The position numbers were made by a program, and so were the translations under genes. This document shows positions 12,635 through 23,785 of a stretch of 64,000 bases of DNA, in pieces (position 1 is the stretch's first letter; every line of letters starts with the position of its first letter). The notes below the pieces were generated by a model. That model was not told where the DNA came from. It saw only the letters and a program-made list of their open reading frames with translations, and did not search any database. The stretch comes from Climacteris rufus (Eukaryota > Chordata > Aves > Passeriformes > Climacteridae): NCBI GenBank assembly GCA_013398175.1, contig VZRZ01001932.1, forward strand, positions 130,572 through 194,571, in the 5' to 3' direction.

Positions 12635-14249
12635 TTCTGTTAGGACATTTTCTTCTCAAAACAATTATGTGGTTTGGAACAATTTTGGAAGAGCCTTTTT
12701 CTTCAGCAACTTGGAAAAGATAAAATAAAGTTAAAAAAATTTATATTTTGATAACACAACAAAAGAAAATATGAGTCTCTAAGTAAGTAAAGCATAGATT
12801 CACCAAAAAAAAAAAAAGAAAAGGAAGTTTTTACCTTTAACTTTCTTAGATGTTTTTTCATTTTTTTAAAACTACTTAAAAATGAAAAGGGATTTTTTTT
12901 TATTTTTTTAATAAAACCAGCTCATCAGAGTGAAAAAATTCCTGAAATAATTGCAATAGACACTGTTGATCTCTGAACACCACTTACCTTCTCAACTGCT
13001 AGGAAAATTATTGAGTCATGGATTATAAGGTGTTACAAAGAGTATACTGGTACTGAAAACACATATAATAACCAACTTAATAGAAAAAAAACCTATTTTT
13101 AGATACTTATCACTTTGTATTAACAATAAGGAAGTTGGAATAATATCTTTCTTTAAAAAAAATAATAAATGCAAATGAAGAATAACTGACACTTATGGAC
13201 ACGTGTCAAGAGCTGGGCAGTGCTGAGTGTGGAACACTCTTACATATTGGACAAGATAAGCCCTGGGGGACACTAGCAAGAGCTTTCAGGATGTTACAGC
13301 CCTGTGACTCAGAGAGCTGATGCCAGGGTTTCTGTGAAGTTCACAGTGCTGAAGTGCTGTCACAGTGTGAAGTGCTGTCAAGTCCGGGGTAGAGACTGTT
13401 TGTGGCAAACAACATATTCATCATTGGGTTTGCAATTCTACTACGAGTGTTGGCAACAGAACCCTGAACTGACCCCTGACTTGGGAGGCCCAAATGAGCT
13501 TCCACTGACCTATCTATCCACAAAAGTACTTTTGATCTCTGGGCATGAATTGTACCGGAACAACTGGCAATCCTAAGGTAGAGCAAAGGTATTCTTGTCA
13601 GAAATGTTAAATATTTTAAGGGCAATTTCTCCAGGGATAGTTCTGCACCATCACTTACCACTTCTAATGCATAGTTCAGAAAACACAGAATATATCAGAA
13701 GGACTTACACCTTATTCTTACAAAAACCGTCATACTGAATCATATGATGATAGAATCAAAAGTTTTTTAAGCAGTGTTGACAAAAATGTCACATTCTTAT
13801 GTTAAAAAACAGCTAACACGGGTCTCTTGCAATATCACCACATTGTCTGTGCTGCTCTTCTGTGTCCTGCAATTTGCAGAGACACTTCCACCTTTTCTAA
13901 TGCTATAATTTTGATTTTATATAATTCAACAATCATTTCATATTCACTAACAAAAAGATAACCTGTGGTGACTCAGGCATCCTATTACAATGATACTCAT
14001 TCTCTACTGTACAGCCAATCAAACGTTAGCAACAGAGATTTAATTGTATTATTAAATAAAGTGTTTTACTGGCTGCAGTTGTGCATATGCCAGCAAGAAG
14101 TTTGGCACCACAGCACATATGAATGGCAAATACACTTTGGGAACAAAATAAACTGTGGCTATACAGTAGTCCCCAGTGCAGGGGATATTTCCACCAGCTA
14201 AAAAGCTTTGGAGATGAAATTTTAATGTATGATTTGAGCATCCAGGGGG

Positions 14250-14370
14250 AAAAAAAAAAAATCAAACCCCCAAAAAATCCCCAATAAAAATCCTTCCCAA
14301 ACCACACAAAAGGCCAAACCAAACCAAATTTAAAAAGCCCCAAAAGAAAACCAAAACAACAACAACAGCT
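14250..14370. repeat. A/C-rich low-complexity tract
   Basis: The plus strand is almost entirely A and C: runs of A, CCCC-AAAAAA blocks, repeated CCAAA units and an AAC triplet run near 14357. On the minus strand this gives a Gly/Phe/Cys-rich open frame that is purely compositional. It could be an expanded, decayed poly-A tail of a retroelement, but no element body was found next to it. Confidence 0.75.
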
Positions 14371-15141
14371 CCCACCCAATGAACTTTCTGTGTTGGTTTG
14401 GTAGGGATATTTCTAAAGCCAATTGCAGCTGTAGTTCACAGGAGTGGCACATTCAGCACACAGGAAAATGACATGTATTATTCCTACCTACCTTTAATTC
14501 CTAACAAGTATCTATTTGTACTGATGTGAAGGGAAGATTACCATCAGCCTGAATTTTAGAAGGTCAAAACTTCCCCTGTTTGTAAAGCCTATTACTACAC
14601 AGTACTGAATTCAACAGAAGAAAACTTTGTAAAGTAAGAACATTATATCTCTTGTAGAAATACACTTTTGTTGTTTTTATGTTTGCCTGGCACAGTATGA
14701 GAATGATGTATATATATGGAAGTAATGGAGATTCATCTGGTGAGCTTAATGGGCAATATGTTACTTTTTTGAAATTGTACTTCTATACCATACGGTACAC
14801 TCGACTGCTGGAGTCTCTTCAGGTGGAAGTATTTAGTAGTTGCATGTATCAGAAGTGTCAGAAACTCCCAACTGTTTGTTGATCAATTACACTGTTCTAC
14901 TATTTTTTTGATTATGGTGTTAAAATGCTAATGAGATATAACCTTACTCTGTACAAGTCTGGGGTAAATGTCTTCAGAAAATGCAGTGGATGAGAATATA
15001 CATTTCTGGTGGGCAAGCACATGGCAGCATGGTGAGCACACAGCAAAACACTGTGTCCTCTGCTTCGACTGAGTTCCTTACTCTTGGTAGAACCAATTCA
15101 GCCACAGAAAGTATACAACCACTCTGATTTCCAGCTGTGGG

Positions 15142-15400
15142 ATGTATGAAGAGATATTCCTAGACGTGGAAAGTGACTGCAAGCAAGTCTGTGGGAGGTG
15201 TGACCAGGTCCAGGACCTGCTCTCCTTGGTGGCTGAGGTGCAGGGTGAGATGAAAGTCTGAGGGGGATATTGGAGCCATACCCTGATATCTGTGGTGCAC
15301 AGAGGTCAACCCAGCATGCCCACTACAGAGGCAGGTCCTGAGTCTGGTTTTTGCCAGGAGCAAGACAACATCACGAGGGATAAGGCCGAGTGGAAAAAGA
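15142..15400 (+). mobile_element. CR1 ORF1 fragment (zinc-knuckle/coiled-coil piece)
   Basis: An open stretch from ATG at 15142 to TGA at 15259-15261 reads through a Cys-x3-Cys-x2-Cys-Asp-Gln-Val segment. It continues into a leucine-rich helix of the form DLLSLVAEVQ. This is the known signature of the CR1 ORF1 product, a small nucleic-acid-binding protein with a cysteine cluster followed by a coiled coil. After the stop, CR1-like sequence appears to continue (AGCCATACCCTGATA at about 15274) to about 15400. The fragment is short, interrupted and detached from any ORF2, so it is a dead remnant. The assignment rests on the remembered motif. Confidence 0.65.
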
Positions 15401-15415
15401 TTGTAAAATGGAGTG

Positions 15416-15459
15416 GTAAGAGAACTCCCTCCTTACCGTAAGAGAACTCCCTTCTTACC
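15416..15459. repeat. 22-bp direct tandem duplication
   Basis: GTAAGAGAACTCCCTCCTTA plus CC (15416-15437) is repeated immediately at 15438-15459 with one substitution. It lies just after the CR1 ORF1 fragment. It is probably a replication-slippage duplication. Confidence 0.9.
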
Positions 15460-16410
15460 CTCTAACTGAGCTTCTAAGATACCTTTACAAATGGGTACAA
15501 GGCCCTGGTTACAATAGATGAATTACGTAATGAGGAACCTGAGCAGACCTGAACAATCTCACACAGGTCAGAGAAACCAATCCTTACAACAAAACCTACA
15601 ATAAGACCAGTAAACAATGGCAAGTTATGGTCACTGGTGATTCCCTCCTGTGAGTGAATGGAAGTAAAAAGAGCATTATGTAACACTGCTTTATATTTTA
15701 TTTTTTGCTTGTTTGTTTGTGGGGGAATTTTTAGTATTGATTTTCTCATTTTTCATTTGCTCTTCAAATTTCCTGATACTCCTTCCTAGTATAGTTATAT
15801 AGATACTTTTTATGGTTAGCATGATTTACAGTGGATTTAAAATTAAATGTAGTTGAGAGAAAATAATGACTTAATATATTTTTCCTTTCTTCTTTTTTTA
15901 GTTTCATAACTAAAACCAATCAACCAAAGAATTAAAAAAAAAAAAAAAACAAAACACAAAAAAAACCCCAACCACAGAAACTTGCAAAGTTCAAATCTGT
16001 TAGGTACATTTTACAACAGCCACATTATCATGTTTCTGATTTGCCATCACTGTTATTGGTGTTTTTCCCCACATACAGTTACCTATTTTAGCATGACTTT
16101 TTAAAAACTCCATTAAATAATAGAATAGCCGTATAAATCAAACAGATGTTTTCCTAACTTCAGTGTAGTCTATCTGAGCCCAATGGCTAACTTTTTTAAT
16201 CCGAGTATTTTCTAGCTTCAACATTAGTTTTTATTGTAGTGAATAATATCTTATATTAAACATACAATAATTATATTCAAGAATTTCTGCACACTTTCTT
16301 TAACTTTGACAGTAACTCTTGTGTAGTCCTGGGCAAAACAGTTGAAGTTCCTATTTCAGTTACTGGAAGGATTGCAGTGGAGACTCAAGACCAATTAATA
16401 TAGCCATGTA

Positions 16411-16494
16411 AATGCTAATGCCTAAAGGTCTTTTAGTTACTGTGTGTCAATAGGATTCCATTTGATAAGTTGGCTTCATTAAAGCATTAGCATT
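16411..16494. promoter_or_regulatory. Inverted octamer-like pair (putative)
   Basis: AATGCTAATGC (16411-16421) recurs as its exact reverse complement GCATTAGCATT at 16484-16494, so the arms are 11 bp with a 62-bp spacer. Each arm contains ATGCTAAT, a variant of the POU-factor octamer with an embedded ATTA homeodomain core. This suggests a possible transcription-factor-bound element, but no conservation data are available and chance is possible in AT-rich DNA. Confidence 0.3.
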
Positions 16495-19400
16495 CAGACT
16501 TGTGGGTCACCAATTTTCAGAGCACTTAGAATTTTTTTTCAAAGGCAAATTCCAACAACACAGATTTTTACAGGCAATACCAGGAATTTCTGCTTCACAG
16601 ATTTGACATCAGCTCTGTCCAGTCTGGTGCTCATGTGCTGCACGGTTTGGCCTGTTGATTCACTCAGACAAGAAGTCAGAGGGAATAAGAGCTCCAGCTT
16701 GGTTACTCTAAGTGTGATGTATTAGGTTTGCTGCTGATCAGTGGCCTTTTAGAGGTGGACATGGCTGGCAGCTTAAGATGATCCAGATTTCACTATCTGC
16801 ATGTTAATGGTGAGGAAAAAACAAGATTGTTGTTTGTAAGGAAGTAATGACCCATTATTTGCTATCTGCAGGAAAACACCGAAGAAACACACATACAAAA
16901 CCAAAAATATAAAGGCCCAAAAGATCAGTACAAACGTACTCATTAATTAATTTCTAAAAGTTACTTTATCTCTCTTTAAAATCCTTATTAGCAGAGAGAG
17001 CACGGATTCCACACTGAATATAGATAAAACAACACAAATAAATTTAAGGTATCTATTTTTAAGATTTTATAAGATCTTTTGCTTATTTCAGCATTTTTGT
17101 CTCAGTAACCAAATCTCATCATGTTCAAGGAGTATTAATTTTATCCAGGATGTTAAAAATATTATTGTATCATCAACTCTTATAACACATGAATGAAGAG
17201 AAGCACTAACATGACACAGTACTAATTCAATCTGTTCAAAAGTACAAATGTAAGACACATTCTTCTTTTTCTAAGAGATAACAACACTTTCTCTTTCTTT
17301 TAATATTAATTAGAAGGGGAAGCCTTCTTATTGAGCATCCCTAAAATTACCACTAATACTTTCAATGGACATCTACTTCTCCAGTGAAGAGAAAAGACTG
17401 GAAATGTCTAGTTATTTCAGAAATTAAGAAAACAGTAACATATTTTGCACTATTTCCCACAATATTTATACATTTTCATCTGTTATTTTAGCTAAATACA
17501 TCTGTCAGTGATGTACAAATGTAACTGTATGACTGGTACACCCACATACAAATGGGTACACCCACACCAAAACAAAATGAAAAATAAACTTAGCCATATA
17601 GAATACAAAATTGAATATTTCTACCAGAACTTTATTCTTTTATCAATCAGAACTTGATTATTTATTATACAGTTAAAACTTGATTTTCTGATTTAAAGCT
17701 TAGTTTTACTTGTTAAAGCTGTGAGAAAGAAATAGGCATAGGGTGGTTTTGTATCTACTTCCCAAGATCAGGAAATTAAACCTTCCATTACATTACTTTG
17801 CTATGAAGGATTCAATTTTTATCTTTCATTGATGTCAAGAGCACCCATTACTTCTAGGTGCCTCTCCAAGAGAGCATAGCTCCCCTTTCAGACCATGACT
17901 GATGCATTGGGTACCAAAAAGAATCCTAGGAGGTACTAAACATTTAGGCGGTGGTGTCTAGATTACACTTTTGTCTTCCTATTTTGTGACTTCTTTCCTG
18001 GCTGAAAGAAGTACATCGCATAAAAATTGCTACGAGACATCAACAACAAGCCAGCATCCTAATGTGAAAGATGAGGAGAGACACACACATATTGACATGT
18101 GTATTTTTTTGTCTTAGGACTTCTGCACAGTGTCAGTGTGTATACTGTGCAAAGAATTCACACACCTCTGGCTTTAATACAACTCCTTAATGGTTCAGGT
18201 AACTTCCTTCCAAGAAGTTTCCTAATGCTTTTTGATATTTCATGTATCTGTGCAACTAGAATTCAGCCTTTTTTTCCTGCTTAGATACCTTTTTTACCCC
18301 TGCTGTTTCTGCCTTACTGTGTGAGAGAGTTGCACATATTGTTCTAGTGATTTCAAGCCCATTGTGAATGTGGGAGCTGTGGAGAGCGAAAAAAAAAGAA
18401 AAAAAAAGCCTGACTTTTTTTTAGTGTTGTTATCTACTGGAAAAAGGGGAAAGAGGCAGTAAGGTACAAAGGAGAACTTGGGAGATATCAGTAAGTTCCT
18501 CATTAGTTCCTCTTTCATCCCTCTCTTGCAAGTTCTGAGTATCTTCTGCTCCTCCTACTTGGCATGCAATTCCATTCCTTGAAAAAGCAGGAGGTACAGG
18601 AAGGCCTCACAGGGATGAATCATCATTGGTGATGTTTTCCTACACAGGGTACCTTAATTATGTGTAAAAAGAAACTAAGTTTGGTGGAAAATAATTAATA
18701 AAATGAAGGAGAAAATATAAAATGGAAGGTGACATGAAAATGTCATTGAATGGAGACTCAGAAGAAACATGGAAAAAACAGACTAGAATTGGTGATACAG
18801 GGAAAAGGAAAGAAATTGAAAAGTAGGAAAAAAATTGAAAAAAAAAAAAACCTTAAAAATACCAAGTTCACAAGTAGGGGCTGATTTGAGAAACACTTCT
18901 ATTGTTTCCATGAATCGTGAAATGATTGAATTTTAGAACAATTTGGCATAACCCTTCTGAAAGTATTTTTCTTCATTACATTTCCACTTCACTAAGTGAA
19001 AACTCAAGTATTTCAAATACTTTTATCTTATTATAAAGAATGGAGGTGAGGACCTGTTCTGTTTTTGTCGTCAGTCCTGTTTTTACAGGTTACAATACAA
19101 CTAGCTTTTTTTTTCCCCTGGTTTCTTAACTAAACGTACTACAATGTAATTTTTTCCTTCTTAATTTCCTCTTGCTCTACAATTTCATTCACAAATGACC
19201 AAACTGAAAAATCTCAGGACTTTTATTTACTTCTCATTCTCATCAAAATTGGTTCAGACTTCTAAGGCACATTCTTAATTTCCTTATTTCAAAATCTTAC
19301 ACTGAAATTTTAGCCATATGTTAACAATAACTGGAGTTTAAAATTAGAATATTTCACAGATTGGGAGGGAGAGGGATACAAAATTTCTTGTTATAAAGAA

Positions 19401-20974
19401 CACAGTGAGACAAAGTCCATACAATGTTATTGAGTACACAGGGATTGACAAAAATCTGTTTGTTTTATTGGCAAACTTTATTGTCAATAGATAGCATTAT
19501 GAAGTGCTGGAGTGAGTAGGATACTGGTGTTTATTCTGCCCATGGTTGACAAGCTCTGGCAAAATGCTGTATTCTAATGATGCTTCATGAAAGACAGTAA
19601 GTGTGCAGCCAGGATGTGGAAAACTATACAGATGTTGTTATAAAACAGACCAGTGATTAACAAAATTTCCATGAAGAGATTAGGATCTCACTTGAGTGCT
19701 TTACATTGCAGCATACAGAATGCAAAATGTAAAAAAATAATTTCTCTTGGTATAAGCATTTTCTAATACTTTTGTTTGTCCACAGTTAATAGATATCTAA
19801 GTGTTATTTTTTCCTTGCAGTCTACTTAATAGATTCCAAATCTATAAGGTGACAGTAAAACACTGTGCAATAAGGTGTTCTGAAAGATAATTCAATTTAC
19901 CAATCAGTGGTTGTTCCCCTTTGCTCCTCACATCCTTCATATATTTGTATGGTTGTTGATAAATCAAATTTATAAAATTTAAAATGCTCTTGCAAGAAAC
20001 GAAAGTGATTCAGGTATTGTTTAGAATGTCTTATTCTAAATTTAACCACATGGAACAATAAAACATATTACCTACCTAAAAATATAGGAAGGAAAAAAAT
20101 GTTCTGACTTATTCCAGAGGGTAGATACTGAAAATTTATTTCTGTCTGTTCTTCTAAGAGTTGCTACCACTGAGATGAAGAAGGGGAAAAGTACACTGAC
20201 TTGAAGTAGCAATATTGAGGTATGGGATGATTTTTGGAATCTTATGTGAGATCATATCCCTGTGTTGAATTGATCCCAGGAAAAGTTTTTACTCATGCAC
20301 AAATCATGCAGAGCTCAAAGACTTTTATCTCCTATAAAACATTCTTCTTGGCTGAAGAATAGATGTCAAAAATGTCTACATATCCTTTAAACATCTTTGG
20401 AGCTATAATATTTTTGAATTTTCAAATTTAAAATTCTTTACTTCAAAAATATTTCAATTTCTTTTTGTGTTGCAAAATAACACTACAGCCTGTTTAATGC
20501 TTTTTTCTGTATCTGGACTAAAAAAAATGTTAAAAAATTAAGATTGCTAATCAAATGGGAGCACTATTTAGACCTGAATAAGAAACTTTGCCTCAGCTTG
20601 CTTCTAATAAGAGGATTGAGGAGGTCACTTAAACTTACTAATTACATCAGGAAAAAATTATAGAAAATTCTGTTCTTAAAGAGAAAACTAAGGCAAACAA
20701 TTTCACATCCTAGGAGAAATTCTTGCACTTCTACGTGAAAAATGGAGAATGAAAGAGCAAACAAAAAAAAAAGAAGAATGAGCTGTGGCCAGAAAAACAA
20801 AGCAAAATGGATATTTTAAGCATGTTAATAATTATTTTGCCTTTTTTTTTTTTTTTAATCAAGTCATTCAAATCCTACTTGGAAAATTAAAATACTTTTC
20901 AGATAATGGCTGTGACCACCTTATCCAAGTTTCGTCCTCACAACCTGTTAGTTATATAAACTTCTAGGGGTGTC

Positions 20975-20998
20975 AGAGAGAGAGAGAGAGAGAGAGAG
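20975..20998. repeat. (AG)12 microsatellite
   Basis: Twelve perfect AG units. Confidence 0.97.
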
Positions 20999-21383
20999 TA
21001 ATTTCTGAAAAGTAATTAACTGTCTTGTAATGTAGATGCATCAGGCAGATATGAAAAATTCCTCTCAGAAATTTCCCATATCCAGTACTTGCATAGGGGT
21101 CTTAAATCAAATGTCTATAAGGGAAAACTTGTGTCATTTGTGAAGTCCCACAATATCCAAGTATCTTCACAGACCTGACAAATATGAAACAGGTTTTAAG
21201 GAAATCACACACTTCTGAAGAAATAACTGGATAGTATCTGGGGTACCTTAAAGCACCTATCAATATACATCTATTTGTGGGAATTTAAGTGAATCCAAGG
21301 AGTCTAGGTAACTACCTCAGATTGGATGCTCAACTCTTCAGAAATTAAACAAATCAGATTTATTACATTTTTATGTTCTTTTG

Positions 21384-22049
21384 TACTGCAGTGACCCAGC
21401 CCACCTTGGGCTTGAGTGACTTCCAGTGAGTGGATTTCCGTGCCCAGGACTCCGACCCTGAGGGTGGATCTGAGGGCGAGACCAAGGTTTAAAGCTGTTC
21501 CCCACTGGGTGTCCCTCTAGCAGCATCTCCTCCTCTCCTTCTAGAAACCTCTCTGTTCCCGTGATGCTATTGGTTTAGACTTCTATGTTTATTCATGTGT
21601 TTCATTGCCTATGTATTGAGCTCTGGAAAGTTCTGTTCAGTTCAGTTCCCCATTGGTTGATTCAAATATGTTCATCCCCTTACCCTTTGTGATTTGTTCC
21701 CTGTCACCCCTTGTCATTTCCCTATTGGTTTGTCCCTTTGTTCCTCCCCTTCTCCGGCCCCATTTAAAAAGGGGCTGTTAACTGCTCCCCAGGCCTTTCT
21801 CCTCTGCCTCCCCTTTTGACTCTGGAACTCTGCACCTCGGGGCTAGAATAAAAGTTGGGATTGCAGGCAAAGAGAAGGTCCCTCTTTCTCCTTTAGCCTC
21901 ACCTTGTTGCTTAGCAACAACCTTGCTGCAGAAAAGCCTCCTGCAGGCAGCACTGACAGCTGCTAAACAGGACACTGGTTTGTCCCACTTCTGGGACACC
22001 AGACTTGTTGCCTGCCAGGGCCACCGGGCGGCTAGTGGTCAGCGCAACA
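21384..22049 (+). mobile_element. Solo LTR, ERVK/ERV2-type, copy 1 of a two-copy family, TSD CTTTTG
   Basis: A 666-bp LTR runs from TACTGCAGTGACCC to CAGCGCAACA, flanked by the perfect 6-bp duplication CTTTTG at 21378-21383 and 22050-22055. Its 5' dinucleotide is TA where the sister copy at 59063 has TG, so one end base has mutated. U3 carries inverted CCAAT boxes (ATTGG, for example 21724) and a TATA-like TTTAAAAA at about 21763. AATAAA lies at 21847-21852. Then comes U5 with a GTTGCTTAGCAAC palindrome (21906-21918) and a terminal CCACCGGGCGGCTAGTGG block shared with the sister copy. No internal proviral sequence is attached. A 73-residue minus-strand open frame inside it is a by-product. 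Confidence 0.92.
21906..21918. promoter_or_regulatory. RFX/EF-C-like palindrome in LTR copy 1
   Basis: GTTGCTTAGCAAC is a near-perfect inverted repeat of the X-box type bound by RFX factors. It lies about 55 bp past the polyadenylation signal, in the R/U5 part of the LTR. The equivalent place in the copy at 59063 has GTTGCTAGGCAAC, which is closer to the known EF-C/RFX1 consensus. Binding is inferred from the motif only. Confidence 0.5.
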
Positions 22050-22055
22050 CTTTTG

Positions 22056-23114
22056 GGTGTCTGTCGTGATACCTTAACACGTGAAGAGAGTGTCTAAGTT
22101 ACAATTATAGCAAATAGAGATCTCAGATTTATCTCACTGATGCCATTTAGGATCTTTATTATGTCTCAATTGACTTCCAGTTGCTACACTAATAGAATTT
22201 AGTTTTCGCATAGCTTTTGTTTTCTCAGTTGCATATAGATAAGTCCAGCATCTTAGGGCACTTCAATAACATTTCACATACTGATTCACACATTCCATGT
22301 CTCACATTTACACTGTGACCCTTTCCAGGCTGCAAAAGGTTATTGATATGCCAACATTATGTCATAACCCTTATCAAACCACTTTTGACATAATTTCTGA
22401 GGCAACTTTAAAACCACCTTGATAGGCTTTGATGAGGTTTTTTTAAATAAATTTCATTACAGTATTCCTTTTTACCTCATTTTCCATAAGAAGACAGTGG
22501 CCTAGTTAGTTGCCTGTAACCTGTAACTGTGATAAACATCATAATAAAGCCATATCTGCAAAGATTGTAATGGTTTATTATAAGCACTACAATGTGAATT
22601 ACATGCATTCTAATAAGTCCCTTATTATTTACATAGTACGTTTAAAGCCTTACCTTATCTGTAAGTAATACGAAGTTTAAGAATGCTGAAAACGCTTATC
22701 CTGCACACATGCGTACACTTTAGAGCTATTTTAGTCACTTAAAAAATACCTCACTGATGTGTTAGGCAGAGAAAGGTGAGGTGAGACTGAAAGCAAGACA
22801 GGCAAGGCAGTTACCTCATGGACTCACCTCTAGCCCCCAAACAAGAAGAGTGCCCCAAACAAGAGGGCAGGGCTGGTGATGATAACCAAGGCCAGCTAAG
22901 AATCCTGTCATCATTGGGCAACGTGAGAGTGATGAGGCAGGTCAGACCCAAAAAGATGGTCTGGCAAAGCATGTCTACAGCACAGAACACCCCAGGCAAA
23001 GAGGCAGTTTGGGGTCCTGAGCTTAAGGAGTCATTGGGGAAAGCCCTAGGTGTGATTTCTCATTACTCTTCTCCCAGTAGTATAGTTTAGTTGCACCATA
23101 TCAGAGATGATCTT
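22056..23114. other. Unannotated DNA, GC-richer toward CR1
   Basis: Up to about 22740 it is AT-rich and featureless. From about 22760 to 23090 it is less AT-rich, with a 90-codon plus-strand open frame (22818-23090) that has no recognisable domain. It may be an eroded 5' extension of the CR1 that follows, or unrelated old repeat DNA. Confidence 0.45.
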
Positions 23115-23785
23115 GAGCACGTTACTGGAAGCTGCTGGAAAACAACTCTCTAGAGAAGGACCCGTAGATCCTGGTGGACCACAGAAGCCAGGCTACCATG
23201 AGCCAGCAGTGTGTCCTTGTGGCCAAGGATGCCAGTGGTATCCTTGGGTGCATTAGGAAAAGCATTTCCAGCAGGTCAACGGAGGTGATTCTGTCCCTCT
23301 ACTCAGCCCTGATCATTAAGGGTCTGGAGCATCTCTCTTGTGAGGAAAGGATGAGAGCATTGGGCCTGTTCAGCCCCAAGAAGGGACAATTGAGAAGGGA
23401 TCTCATCAATGTCTGCAAGTATCTGAAGGGAGGGTGTCCAGAGGATGGATCCAGGCTATTCTCAGTTGTGCCAGGCAATAGGACAAGAGGCAATGGACAG
23501 AAACTGATGTCCAGGAAGTTCCACCTGAACATGAAGAAGAACTTCTTTACTGTGCAGGTGACATAGTACTGGAATAGGTTGTCCAGAGAGGTTGAGGAGT
23601 CTCCCTCACTGGAGATAGTCAAGAACCACCTGGACACAAGCCTGTGCAGTGTCACCTAAGATTATCCTGCTTGAGCTGGGAGGTCCGTGTCACCTAGGAT
23701 TATCCTGCTTGAGCTGGGAGGTTGGACCAGGTGATCCACTGTGGTCTCTTCCAACCTGACCTCTTCCATGATTTTGTGATATAAC
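23115..23785 (+). mobile_element. CR1 LINE, sense, 3' end with internal deletion and tandem duplication
   Basis: It follows CR1 ORF2 and its 3' region: CATGAGCCAGCAGTGTGTCC at about 23198, AGCAGGTCAACGGAGGTGAT at about 23271, and CTCTACTCAGCCCTG at about 23297. The sequence then jumps straight to AAGGGTCTGGAGCATCTCTC at about 23318. The consensus segment normally between these (the GAGGCCACACCTGGAGTACTG region onward) is missing, so there is an internal deletion of roughly 100 bp or more. The 3' part contains TTCTTTACTGTGCAGGTGA, a 38-bp tandem duplication (23650-23725) and an end at CCATGATTTTGTGAT, an eroded form of the ATTCTATG tail. The 130-residue plus frame here is inactive CR1. Confidence 0.93.
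23650..23725 (+). repeat. 38-bp tandem duplication inside CR1
   Basis: TGTCACCTAAGATTATCCTG and the following 18 bases (23650-23687) are repeated at 23688-23725 with only a few differences. It duplicates the CR1 segment just upstream of the GGTTGGACCAGGTGATC block. Confidence 0.93.

Larger units (their letters stand above)
9546..15141. other. AT-rich unannotated DNA with simple repeats
   Basis: No gene recognised. It contains an A17 run at 9645-9661, an (ATT)7 run at 12614-12634, an A12 run near 12806 and an A/C-rich low-complexity tract at 14250-14370. The open frames at 13304-13576 and 13341-13661 overlap on opposite strands and show no known domain. The GC-richer patch at about 13190-13520 is of unknown origin. 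Confidence 0.55.
15460..21377. other. AT-rich unannotated DNA
   Basis: No gene recognised. An A16 run with an A/C-rich extension lies at 15934-15975, short A/T runs lie near 18390 and 18840, and an (AG)12 run lies at 20975-20998. The stretch around 16380-16520 has homeobox-like ATTA sites and an inverted pair of octamer-like sites, reported separately. The small open frames (18099, 18294, 20785) have no support as genes. Confidence 0.55.

Noticed and set aside
14026..14379. 117-codon Gly/Phe/Cys-rich minus frame
   Set aside because: It is produced by an A/C-only low-complexity tract.
14391..14480. Possible ERVL LTR start (TGTGTTGGTTTGG)
   Set aside because: Similarity ends after about 15 bases and no other LTR landmark follows.
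23174..23655. 130- and 118-codon frames
   Set aside because: They are the body of a 5'-truncated CR1; the plus frame includes decayed reverse-transcriptase tail and non-coding 3' region.
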